Shown here: piece by piece, positions 7,142 to 14,598 of the stretch
How the letters are laid out: each line of letters begins with the position of its first letter
Numbering within the stretch: position 1 is the first letter of the stretch
NCBI GenBank assembly: GCA_046757965.1
Contig: JBHHZI010000070.1
Span: 1 to 15,926, forward strand
Length of the DNA stretch: 15,926 nt
Direction: 5' to 3'
Origin: JBHHZI01 sp046757965
GTDB taxonomy: Bacteria; Acidobacteriota; Polarisedimenticolia; SMYD01
The notes under the pieces: generated by a model
The model's input: the letters and a program-made list of their open reading frames with translations, nothing else
What the model was told of the DNA's origin: nothing
Database searches by the model: none
Made by a program: the position numbers and the translations under genes

Positions 7142-7690
7142 GTGAAACCTGAGGATTGTGTTCTGTTCACCGGCGCCGCCAACGGCGCCGAGTCGGAGTT
7201 CGGCGCCGCCGCCGAGCGGCGCGGCATCGATGAGGTCAACTTCACCTTCGAGGGGCACAACGATGCCCGGACCCGGGGGCTCCGCGTTCTCACCCATGAG
7301 GAACTCGCTACGGGCGATGTCAGCCTGGCGCATGTCAGCAAGCTGATGAATCGACACTACCGCGAGACGCCGCTGTTCAAGAAGGTGCTGCAGAGCATCT
7401 GGCATCAGGTCAACAATGGCCAGGAGATCTTCGTCATCGGCAAGATCCTCGACGATCAGACCGTCAAGGGCGGGACCGGCTGGGGCGCCGGGTTCGCGAA
7501 GTTCTGCAACAAGCCGCTGCACGTCTTCGACCAGACCCAGGGCCAGTGGTTTCGCTGGAATGGCGCCGCCTGGGACCAGCAGGACGCGCCCACCATCACG
7601 CAATCCCATTTCACCGGCACCGGCACCCGCTTCCTCGAGGAAAACGGCCGCCAGGCCATCGACGAGCTGTTCCGGCGCTCGTTCGAGTGA
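7142..7690 (+). CDS. Conserved protein with SLOG/LOG-like Rossmann fold features
   Basis: A 182-residue soluble cytoplasmic protein. Start GTG at 7142 is chosen because GGAGGG at 7130-7135 is ideally placed and similarity to conserved-protein style begins there. The frame is open back to 6848, but that part is low-complexity and without a ribosome site. Seen: an N-terminal beta-strand and glycine turn LFTGAANGAESEFG (residues 8-21), a conserved NFTFEGH, then IWHQVNNGQEIFVIGKIL and a second glycine-rich loop VKGGTGWGAGFAKFCNKPL before VFDQ. The GG-x-G-W-G-x-x-FA--KPL pattern recalls the nucleotide-binding loop of the SLOG superfamily (LOG, DprA, YpsA). I know similar uncharacterised bacterial proteins but no experimentally defined role. 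It could bind a nucleotide or sugar-phosphate. It lies alone on the plus strand, 378 bases before the molybdoenzyme operon, so it is probably not part of it. Confidence 0.6.
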   Translation: MKPEDCVLFTGAANGAESEFGAAAERRGIDEVNFTFEGHNDARTRGLRVLTHEELATGDVSLAHVSKLMNRHYRETPLFKKVLQSIWHQVNNGQEIFVIGKILDDQTVKGGTGWGAGFAKFCNKPLHVFDQTQGQWFRWNGAAWDQQDAPTITQSHFTGTGTRFLEENGRQAIDELFRRSFE

Positions 7691-7756
7691 CCCCTCCAAG
7701 AGGCCTCATCCACCGGTGGGCGGGACGCCTGACTCATCCTCGCCGAGCGGCCGCGC

Positions 7757-7927
7757 GATCGGGCGATCCCCAGTGGGATTCCTCGCGCCGGGTCGTGAGC
7801 CTCGAACGACTGCAGCGCGCCGCGGTGGTCACCGAACAACTGTCCCGCGGTTCGGGCCCCGATGATCACAGATGTCGCATTTCGCGCAGTAGCTGGGGGA
7901 GATTTCGCATGATCGGGCGATATCCCC
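7757..7927. repeat. Two near-identical 15-17 base elements in the operon leader
   Basis: GATCGGGCGATCCCC at 7757-7771 recurs as GATCGGGCGATATCCCC at 7911-7927, sharing an 11-base core plus a CCCC tail, 154 bases apart. The second copy runs into the CCCCCG/CGGGGG hairpin. Paired sites upstream of a sigma-54-like promoter could be enhancer or regulator sites, but the core is short and GC-rich, so chance is possible. Confidence 0.3.
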
Positions 7928-8038
7928 CGCCTGCATCGACCGGGGGCAACCTGCCGAAGCCAACTGCGCGAGGACGCGCTCGGGCGGCATCGCGGACCGC
8001 GAACGGATCGGCCGCATCAAGCCCGCACATGCCTGTGC

Positions 8039-8055
8039 CTGGCATCTCTCTTGCT
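8039..8055 (+). promoter_or_regulatory. Sigma-54 (-24/-12) promoter-like element
   Basis: The sequence CTGGCATCTCTCTTGCT has GG at 8041-8042 and GC at 8053-8054, separated by exactly 10 bases. This matches the TGGCAC-N5-TTGC consensus at all but one core position. Predicted transcription would begin near 8066, only about three bases before the preferred GTG start (8069). That means a leaderless message, or that the match is accidental. Confidence 0.35.
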
Positions 8056-8068
8056 CCATGGCAGCGGC

Positions 8069-9535
8069 GTGAGCATCGGACGCCGACTCCCGACGGTTTT
8101 TTTCCTCGGTGCCGCCTCTTTCCTGGGAGGGGCGCTCACCAGCGGCTGTGCCGGCGCGGGGACGGCAACCGCCACTGACGGCGCGCGCCTGTTCGCGCGC
8201 AACTGTGCCGGGTGCCACGGAATCTCGGGGCGCGCCGACGGGATCGCGGCGCGCTTCCTCTACCCGCGCCCGCGCGATTTCTCCCGCAGTCAGTTCCGCT
8301 TCGGGGACACCCTGGCCGATATCGAGCGCACCGTCTCTCGCGGACTTCCCGGGACCTCGATGCCCCCCTTCGAGGGTCTGCTGTCCGCCGACCAGATTGC
8401 CAGCCTGGCACGCCACGTGGCCTCGTTATCGCCGAACATGGCGGCCGGCGAGAAGCTGTCCCTGCCGCCACTCCCCGACGGATCTGCGCACCGCGGTCGC
8501 GAGCTGTACGCCGATGCTTGCCGCAACTGCCACGGGGCCGAGGGGCGGGGAGATGGACCGTCATCGCGAACCATGGCGGATGACGTCGGCATTCCCCTGC
8601 GTCCGGTCGACCTGACGTCGGCCCCCCTGAAGGGCGGGGACACACCGGACGATATCCATCGCGTGCTGCTGCGCGGCGTTCCCGGCACCCCCATGCCGAG
8701 CTACGACGGGGCGCTGACGCCTCAGCAGATGGCGGACATGGTCGCCTTCGTCCGCTCGTTGCGGCCGCAGCATGAGGCCATGCCGGGTGACAATCGCCTT
8801 CTGGCCGCGCGCCACCCCTCCCTGCCGCCGGTCGACGACGTTGCGGCGTGGGACGGCGTGCCGGCCATCTCGATCGCTCTCCGCCCCCTCTGGCAGCGGC
8901 CCGGCTGGCCGCCGCGACTCACCGTGCGGACACTGCACGATGACCGCACCGTTCGTTTCCTGCTGGAATGGCCCGACGATCACCCGGACCGCACCGTGGG
9001 ACGGGTCGACGACTTCGTCGACGCGGTGGCGCTGATGCTGCCGTCTCGGACCGACGGGGTGGCCTTCATCGGCATGGGCAGCGGGGTGGGCCCCGAGGAC
9101 CCCGGAGCCACCGTTCATATCTGGCAGTGGCGGGCCACCCAGGGTGCCGGCCCGGCCCAGGCATACCCACGCCTGGTGCGCGACGCCAACCCGCTCGAGG
9201 CCCTGCCCCGTGCCTTTCCGGCGCGCGTCGCCGAAAACCCGCTGTCGGGGCCGGCGGGCAAGACAGGTCAGGTGCCCGCGGTGCTCGAGTACACCGCCGC
9301 CGGCCCGGGGAGCGTGACCATCGTCCCGGCCGCCGCACGCCGCGGCGACGGCACGGGGGTCTGGCAGGACGGCCACTGGCGCGTGGCTCTCGACCTCCCG
9401 ATGACCGGCGGTGAGCCGGACCTGTCCGACGGCACGACCACCCTGGCGGCGCTGGCCGTCTGGGATGGCGCCGCCGGCGATCGCAACGGTCAGAAGACCA
9501 TCACGCCCTGGGTGAGACTGGAGATCGCCCCATGA
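8069..9535 (+). CDS. Exported diheme cytochrome c fused to ethylbenzene-dehydrogenase-type heme b domain (NxrC-like gamma subunit)
   Basis: A 488-residue electron-transfer subunit of the molybdoenzyme encoded next. Residues 1 to about 27 are a Sec signal (Arg-Arg then a hydrophobic run ending ALTSGC). C27 could be lipidated, though the lipobox is imperfect. Two class I cytochrome c domains follow: CAGCH at 46-50 with likely ligand M98 in GTSMPPF, and CRNCH at 151-155 with likely ligand M209 in GTPMPSY. Residues 255-488 match the EB_dh gamma-subunit family (DMS/ethylbenzene dehydrogenase gamma, NxrC): DAVALMLP, GATVHIWQW, GQKTITPWVRLEI. That domain normally binds one heme b through Met and Lys. 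The candidates here (a Met in the ALMLP or IGMGSG segment, a Lys in GQKT) are my guesses. No transmembrane helix apart from the signal. The TGA overlaps the next ATG as ATGA. Starts are ambiguous: TTG at 8051 would add six residues; I chose GTG because the signal then begins near its Arg-Arg. Neither has a strong ribosome site. Confidence 0.85.
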   Translation: MSIGRRLPTVFFLGAASFLGGALTSGCAGAGTATATDGARLFARNCAGCHGISGRADGIAARFLYPRPRDFSRSQFRFGDTLADIERTVSRGLPGTSMPPFEGLLSADQIASLARHVASLSPNMAAGEKLSLPPLPDGSAHRGRELYADACRNCHGAEGRGDGPSSRTMADDVGIPLRPVDLTSAPLKGGDTPDDIHRVLLRGVPGTPMPSYDGALTPQQMADMVAFVRSLRPQHEAMPGDNRLLAARHPSLPPVDDVAAWDGVPAISIALRPLWQRPGWPPRLTVRTLHDDRTVRFLLEWPDDHPDRTVGRVDDFVDAVALMLPSRTDGVAFIGMGSGVGPEDPGATVHIWQWRATQGAGPAQAYPRLVRDANPLEALPRAFPARVAENPLSGPAGKTGQVPAVLEYTAAGPGSVTIVPAAARRGDGTGVWQDGHWRVALDLPMTGGEPDLSDGTTTLAALAVWDGAAGDRNGQKTITPWVRLEIAP

Positions 9536-12500
9536 CCGTGTCGAGACGACGATTCCTGCGCCTGGCCGGGGCCACCGGCCTCGGCGCCCTGGCGTGGCAG
9601 TGCAGCAACACGCCGTTCCAGCATCTTGTGCCCCTGGCGGTCGGCAACCCCCTGGACTCCTACCCGTCGCGCGACTGGGAAACGGTCTACCGGGACCTGT
9701 ACGCCCATGATGGCTCGTTCACCTTCATCTGTGCCCCGAACGACACGCATCTCTGCCGCCTGCGGGCGTTCGTGCGCAACGGCATCATCGTGCGCACCGA
9801 GCAGAATTACGATGCGGGGCGCATTCGCGACCTGTACGGCAACCAGGCATCGGCACACTGGAACCCGCGCGGTTGCCTGAAGGGGTACACGATTCACCGG
9901 CGTGTCTATGGCCCTTATCGTCTGAAGGGGCCGGTGGTTCGCAAGGGCTGGAAGGAGTGGGCCGATGCCGGTTTTCCGTCCCTGTCGGACCGGCCGGAAT
10001 TGCGCACGAAATACCGTTTCGATGCCCGGGGACGCGACCGGTTCGAACGTCTCACCTGGGAGGAAGCGAGCCGCTACACGGCCCTCGGCCTGCAGGCCAT
10101 CGCCCGGACCTACTCCGGTGACGACGGGCGGCGACGGCTCGTCGAGCAAGACGGTTATCCCGCCGAGATGCTCGAGCACTGGGACGGCGCCGGCACGCGC
10201 ACCATGAAGATGGGCTCCTCGCTGCCGATTCACGGCGTGATCGGCAAGTTCGGCCTCTTCCGGTTCGCCAACCTCATGGGCCTGCTCGACGCCCATGTCC
10301 GCAACGTCTCGCCCGAGCAGGCCCGGGGGGCCCGGGACTGGACGGAGTACACGTGGCGAGGCGACCAGGCGCCGGGCCAGCCGTTCGTCACCGGCTTGCA
10401 GACGGCCGACTGCGACTTCAACGACCTGCGGAACTCGCGCCTGCACATCCAGTGTGGCAAGAACCTGGTCGAGAACAAGATGCCCGACTCCCACTGGTTC
10501 GTGGAGTTGATGGAACGGGGCGGCAAGATCGTGTCCATCGCCCCGGACTACAACGCCCCGGCGGCCAAGTCCGACTACTGGATCCGGGTCCGGGCGGGAC
10601 TCTCCGACACGGCGATCTTCCTCTTTCTCGCCCGGCATGTCATGGAGAACGGCCATACCGACGAGGAGTTCGTCCGGCAGTTCACCGACTTCCCGCTCCT
10701 CATCCGCACCGACACGCTGCAGCGCGTGCGCCCCCAGGACGTGATCCCCGGCTACACCGCGCCGGATCTCTCGGGCGGCCCCAGCGTCAAGATCCAGGGC
10801 CTCACCGCCGAGCAGCGCGAGCGGATCGGCGACTTCGTGGTCATGGATGCGGACGGTCGGGCCCGGCCCATCACGCGGGATGACGTGGGCACACATCTGG
10901 CCGAGAAACACCTCACACCGCGACTTGCATGGGAGGGCCGCCTGCAGGGTGTCGACGGGCGCACGTTCGATGCCATGACCATCTACACCGCTTACCGCAA
11001 GCACCTGCAGGATTATGACCTCGACACGGTGGCCGAGATCACGGGGGCGAACCCGGCCGATCTCGAGCGGCTGGCGCATGATTTCGTCACCATCCGGCCG
11101 GTGGCCATCCACGTGGGCGAGGGGATCAACCACTACTTCCACGCCACCCTGCACAACCGCGCCGAGTTCCTGCCGATGATGCTGATCGGGGAGATCGGCC
11201 GGCCCGGCGCCGGCGTCTACACCTGGGCCGGCAACTACAAGGGCGCCATCCTCCAGGCGGCTCCCTGGGCCGGACACGGCGCCGGGGTCTACGTCAAGGA
11301 AGACCCCTTCGCCCCGCAACTGGATCCGGCCGCGCCACCTGACGCCGTGCCACTGCGCAACATGATGCGCGGCGAGGAGGTCGGCTACTGGGGCTCGGGC
11401 GATCACCCGTTCACGGTCGACACGCCGAAGGGGCGCAAGACGTTCACGGGCAAGACCCACATGCCCACTCCCACCAAGCTCATGTGGTACAACAACGCCA
11501 ATCTCATCAACCAGGCCAAGTGGCACTACGAGCTGATCCGGAACGTCCTGCCACGTGTCGACATGATCGTCGACCAGCAGATCGAGTGGACCGGCTCGGC
11601 GGAACATGCCGACCTCATCCTGCCGGCCAACTCGTGGCCGGAATTCGAGAGCGTCGACGCGTGCGGCTCCTGCTCCAACCCCTTCCTGCAGCTCTGGAAG
11701 GGCGGCATCGCGCCCCTCTTCGATTCGAAGGACGACGGCGCCATCTTCGCCGCCGTCAGCGGCGCCCTCGCCGAGATCACCGGCGATGCGCGCTTCGCCG
11801 ACCACTGGAAGTTCATCACCGACAAGCGGCCGGAGGTCTATCTCGACCGCGTCTTTGACTCATCCACCTCCACCAAGAGCCCCGACGGCCGCAAGTACAC
11901 GACGGCCGACCTCATGGCCGGCAAGTACGGCGAGCCCGGCTCGGCCCTGTTTCTGTACCGGACCTACCCGCGCATCCCGTTCTACGAGCAGATCAAGGAC
12001 TCGCTGCCGTTCTACACCGATTCGGGCCGGCTGACGTCGTACTGCGACCTGAACGAGGCGCTCGAGTACGGCGAGAACTTCATCGTCCACCGCGAGGCGC
12101 CGGAGGCGACACCGTATCTTCCCAACGTCATCGTCTCATCCAACCCGCTCATCCGGCCCGATGATTACGGCATTCCCCCCTCGGCCATCGACGCCGACCT
12201 GCGCCAGATCCGCAATCTCAAGATGCCCTGGTCTCGGGTCAAGAAGACCCGCAACCCTCTTCAGGCGGCGGGCTATCGCTTCTTCTGCTCCACGCCGAAG
12301 TCCCGTCACTCGGTGCACTCCTCCTGGACCGTGGTGGACTGGAACTGGATCTGGTCGTGCAACCACGGCGACCCGTCCCGCGCCGACCGGCGCGCGCCGG
12401 GCGTTGCCGACCGGCAGATCGAGATCAACCCCGCCGATGCAGCCGACCTCGGCCTGCAAGACGGCGACTACTGCTGGGTGGACGCCAACGAGGCCGACCG

Positions 12501-13011
12501 GCCGTACGTGGGCTGGAAGGAGGACTCCGACGCCCTCGCCCGCCGCGCCACGCGTTGCATGGTGCGCGTCAAGTTCAGTGCGTCTCTGCCCCGGGGCTTC
12601 ACCGTGATGAAGCACACCGGCTGGATGGCCTCGGAGCGTTCCGTCCTCGCCGCGGAGTCGCGTCCCGACGGGCGAGCGCTGGTTGCGGAGACCGGCTACC
12701 AGGCCTCGTACCGGTACGGATCCCACCAGTCGATCACGCGGGCCTGGATGATGCCGATGCACCAGACGGACAGCCTGTTTCACAAGAAGGCCGGCGCGAT
12801 GGGCTTCGTCTTCGGCTTCGAGACCGACAACCACGCCATCAACTCGGTGCCCAAGGAAACACTCGTCCGCATCAGTCGCGCGGAACCGGGGGGCCGCGAC
12901 GGCGTGGGCGCCTGGTACGGCGGTCAGAGCAAGTTCGCGCCGGCGGCGCCTGAGTCCGACACGGCCCGGGCATATCTTGATGGCATGCTGACACGGGTCA
13001 AACGATCATGA
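9532..13011 (+). CDS. Tat-exported molybdopterin oxidoreductase, type II DMSO reductase family, NxrA/NarG-like catalytic subunit
   Basis: A 1159-residue catalytic subunit holding Mo-bis(pyranopterin guanine dinucleotide) and one [4Fe-4S] cluster (FS0). Residues 3-11 SRRRFLRLA are a textbook twin-arginine motif with a hydrophobic stretch after it, so the folded complex should be exported to the periplasm. FS0 ligands read C67-x3-D71-x3-C75 then C115 (CAPNDTHLC and NPRGC). The motif around D278 (YTWRGDQAPGQP) aligns with the segment supplying the aspartate Mo ligand in type II enzymes. Stretches such as RDWETVYRDLY, DLYGNQAS, KGPVVRKGWKEW and KMPDSHW closely resemble, as I remember them, Nitrospira and anammox NxrA. 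They look less like cytoplasmic NarG, and the overall length also fits NxrA. GGAG lies eight bases before the ATG. Nitrite oxidation or nitrate reduction is likely; chlorate, selenate or another oxyanion cannot be excluded. No frameshift is seen. Confidence 0.9.
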   Translation: MTVSRRRFLRLAGATGLGALAWQCSNTPFQHLVPLAVGNPLDSYPSRDWETVYRDLYAHDGSFTFICAPNDTHLCRLRAFVRNGIIVRTEQNYDAGRIRDLYGNQASAHWNPRGCLKGYTIHRRVYGPYRLKGPVVRKGWKEWADAGFPSLSDRPELRTKYRFDARGRDRFERLTWEEASRYTALGLQAIARTYSGDDGRRRLVEQDGYPAEMLEHWDGAGTRTMKMGSSLPIHGVIGKFGLFRFANLMGLLDAHVRNVSPEQARGARDWTEYTWRGDQAPGQPFVTGLQTADCDFNDLRNSRLHIQCGKNLVENKMPDSHWFVELMERGGKIVSIAPDYNAPAAKSDYWIRVRAGLSDTAIFLFLARHVMENGHTDEEFVRQFTDFPLLIRTDTLQRVRPQDVIPGYTAPDLSGGPSVKIQGLTAEQRERIGDFVVMDADGRARPITRDDVGTHLAEKHLTPRLAWEGRLQGVDGRTFDAMTIYTAYRKHLQDYDLDTVAEITGANPADLERLAHDFVTIRPVAIHVGEGINHYFHATLHNRAEFLPMMLIGEIGRPGAGVYTWAGNYKGAILQAAPWAGHGAGVYVKEDPFAPQLDPAAPPDAVPLRNMMRGEEVGYWGSGDHPFTVDTPKGRKTFTGKTHMPTPTKLMWYNNANLINQAKWHYELIRNVLPRVDMIVDQQIEWTGSAEHADLILPANSWPEFESVDACGSCSNPFLQLWKGGIAPLFDSKDDGAIFAAVSGALAEITGDARFADHWKFITDKRPEVYLDRVFDSSTSTKSPDGRKYTTADLMAGKYGEPGSALFLYRTYPRIPFYEQIKDSLPFYTDSGRLTSYCDLNEALEYGENFIVHREAPEATPYLPNVIVSSNPLIRPDDYGIPPSAIDADLRQIRNLKMPWSRVKKTRNPLQAAGYRFFCSTPKSRHSVHSSWTVVDWNWIWSCNHGDPSRADRRAPGVADRQIEINPADAADLGLQDGDYCWVDANEADRPYVGWKEDSDALARRATRCMVRVKFSASLPRGFTVMKHTGWMASERSVLAAESRPDGRALVAETGYQASYRYGSHQSITRAWMMPMHQTDSLFHKKAGAMGFVFGFETDNHAINSVPKETLVRISRAEPGGRDGVGAWYGGQSKFAPAAPESDTARAYLDGMLTRVKRS

Positions 13012-13358
13012 CCGAAGGGCCGCCTCGCCTGCCGCGTCACGGAACGGGTGTCGCCGAGAACGCGACGACGCTCCCGGCCGGCAGGACGAAGCCCGCCGCC
13101 CCGGATGATCCGATGTCTCTGGCGGCGATGGCCATCCCGGACGGCGACCTGAACACCACCGCCGAGGCGTTCGTGGAGGAATACGCCCGACTGGGCAGCT
13201 CGGAGGAGATGATCCTGCAACTGTTTCGACGGCCGTTCTTCCGGGGGACGCATCTTTATTACGTGAAGCGCGGGGAGGCCCACACCCGCGCCATGGTGCG
13301 TCGCATCCTGTCCCGCACCGGCATCGCTCGTTTCTCGGAGAAGACCCACCATGCCTGA
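13008..13358 (+). CDS. Uncharacterised 116-residue protein between the alpha and beta subunit genes
   Basis: I do not recognise this protein. Its ATG overlaps the upstream stop (ATGA) and its end overlaps the next gene by eight bases, so it is translated within the operon, probably by coupling, as no clear ribosome site precedes it. Residues 1-35 are Pro/Gly/Thr-rich and probably disordered. From about residue 40 it looks folded: a helical EAFVEEYARLGSSEEMILQL, then FRRPFFRGTHLYYVKRG and a basic helix AHTRAMVRRILSRTGIARF. It has no cysteine, no signal peptide and no membrane segment, so it is probably cytoplasmic and does not bind a metal cluster. Position suggests an assembly factor, a small subunit or a regulator for the complex; this is inference from location only. 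Codon use looks like its neighbours. Confidence 0.75.
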   Translation: MTEGPPRLPRHGTGVAENATTLPAGRTKPAAPDDPMSLAAMAIPDGDLNTTAEAFVEEYARLGSSEEMILQLFRRPFFRGTHLYYVKRGEAHTRAMVRRILSRTGIARFSEKTHHA

Positions 13359-14598
13359 GGTTCCCAATCATCAGCTCGGCCGCAGGATGCAGTACCCGTA
13401 CGAGGGGGCCTATCCCGAGCGTCAGTTCGCCTTCGTCTTCAACATCAACCGGTGCATCGCCTGCCAGACCTGCACCATGGCCTGCAAGTCGACCTGGACC
13501 TTCGGTGAGGGCCAGGAGTACATGTGGTGGAACAACGTCGAGACCAAGCCGTACGGCGGCTACCCCCATCACTGGGACGCGAAGCTCCTGGAGCTTCTCG
13601 AGACCAGGAATCCCGGTGGCCAGGTCTGGGACCCGGACGGCACCTTCGCGGGCAAGACGATCTTCGAGACCGGTGTGGACCCCGACCGCGATGAATCCGT
13701 GCTCGGTTACCTGCCCACCGATGACGACTGGCGCGCCCCGAACATCTTCGAGGAGGTCGCCCGCGCGGAGCGTGGCCGCAAGGGACCGGGCGCCGGGGTC
13801 ACGTTGCCGGAGCACGGCACCTGGTTCTTCTACCTGCAACGGATCTGCAATCACTGCCAGTATCCCGCGTGTCTCGCCGCCTGTCCCCGACAGGCGATCT
13901 ACAAGCGCCCGGAAGACGGCATCGTCCTCATCGATCAGGAGCGCTGCCGGGGTTATCGCAAGTGCGTGGCCGCCTGTCCGTACAAGAAATCGCTGTTCCG
14001 GACCTCGACGGGCACCAGTGAGAAGTGCATCGCCTGCTACCCGCGCATCGAGGGGAAAGATGGCGAGATCGGGGACGGCGTCCCCATCGAGACCCGCTGC
14101 ATGTCGGCGTGTGTCGGCAAGATCCGGCTCCAGTCCCTGGTCGGGATCGAGCGCGACGGGTCCTGGACGCAGGATCCCGACAACCCGGTCTATTACATGG
14201 TGCATGAGGAGAAGGTGGCCCTGCCCCTTTACCCCCAGTTCGGCACCTCGCCCAACGGGTACTACATCCCCCCGCGCTGGGTGCCCCGGGCCTACCTCGA
14301 CCAGATGTTCGGGCCGGGTGTGGAGACGGCCATCGAGCGCTACGTGGCGCCCTCACGGCGTCTGATGGCCGTGCTGGCCCTGTTTCGCGCCTCCCGTGAG
14401 GTGATCTTCCGGTTCGAGGTGCAGAAAGGTCTCAAGGTCGGCGAGAGCGAGGTCACCCTGCCCTCGGGCAAGAAGAAGACCATCGAGATCTTCAACGACA
14501 CGGCCATCGGCTACGACGCCCGCGACCGCCCCGCCGTGACCATCACCATCGAGGAACCGACGTATGTCCGACCCGATGCCCACTACAACTCCATCTGA
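13351..14598 (+). CDS. Four-cluster iron-sulfur subunit, NxrB/NarH-like beta subunit
   Basis: A 415-residue electron-transfer subunit linking the catalytic subunit to the heme subunit. Four cysteine groups are present. Group I is C35-x2-C38-x2-C41-x3-C45 (CIACQTCTMACK). Group II is C166-x2-C169-x4-C174-x3-C178. Group III is C199-x5-C205-x3-C209, where Y202 replaces a cysteine (CRGYRKCVAACP). Group IV is C226, C229, C250, C254. This predicts three [4Fe-4S] and one [3Fe-4S] cluster, as in NarH, SerB, EbdB and NxrB. The C-terminus ending in RPDAHYNSI resembles remembered NxrB tails. There is no signal peptide, so it should be carried across the membrane with the Tat-exported alpha subunit. GGAGA nine bases before the ATG supports this start. 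It overlaps the preceding gene by eight bases and the chaperone gene by 35. Length is normal for the family. Confidence 0.92.
   Translation: MPEVPNHQLGRRMQYPYEGAYPERQFAFVFNINRCIACQTCTMACKSTWTFGEGQEYMWWNNVETKPYGGYPHHWDAKLLELLETRNPGGQVWDPDGTFAGKTIFETGVDPDRDESVLGYLPTDDDWRAPNIFEEVARAERGRKGPGAGVTLPEHGTWFFYLQRICNHCQYPACLAACPRQAIYKRPEDGIVLIDQERCRGYRKCVAACPYKKSLFRTSTGTSEKCIACYPRIEGKDGEIGDGVPIETRCMSACVGKIRLQSLVGIERDGSWTQDPDNPVYYMVHEEKVALPLYPQFGTSPNGYYIPPRWVPRAYLDQMFGPGVETAIERYVAPSRRLMAVLALFRASREVIFRFEVQKGLKVGESEVTLPSGKKKTIEIFNDTAIGYDARDRPAVTITIEEPTYVRPDAHYNSI

Larger units (their letters stand above)
7691..8068. other. Leader region upstream of the molybdoenzyme operon
   Basis: About 378 bases with no convincing gene on either strand. 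Reading frames through it are arginine/proline/serine-rich shadows. Contents: two copies of GATCGGGCGAT followed by CCCC (7757-7771 and 7911-7927); a direct ATTTCGC repeat (7879-7885 and 7902-7908); a CCCCCG/CGGGGG inverted repeat around an 11-base loop (7924-7946); and a sigma-54-like element at 8039-8055. I see no FNR-type TTGAT-N4-ATCAA box. This is the expected place for control of the operon. Confidence 0.4.

Noticed and set aside
7829..8416. Minus-strand open frame running from the signal region of the heme subunit into the operon leader
   Set aside because: Overlaps the cytochrome domain in antisense, has Arg/Ala-rich composition, and lacks a convincing domain or ribosome site.
9490..11805. 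Long minus-strand open frame (771 codons) opposite the catalytic subunit gene
   Set aside because: It is a shadow of a strongly supported gene in GC-rich DNA. Its translation is low-complexity Val/Gly/Arg/Asp-rich with no recognisable motif.
9532..13011. Alternative calls for the catalytic subunit: formate dehydrogenase, DMSO reductase (type III) or periplasmic NapA
   Set aside because: There is no cysteine/selenocysteine Mo-ligand motif. The Asp-type ligand segment, the length near 1160 residues and the four-cluster beta and EB_dh gamma partners are type II features.
13006..14205. Minus-strand open frame opposite the unknown protein and beta subunit genes
   Set aside because: Antisense of a gene with four intact cysteine groups; no motif in the antisense product.
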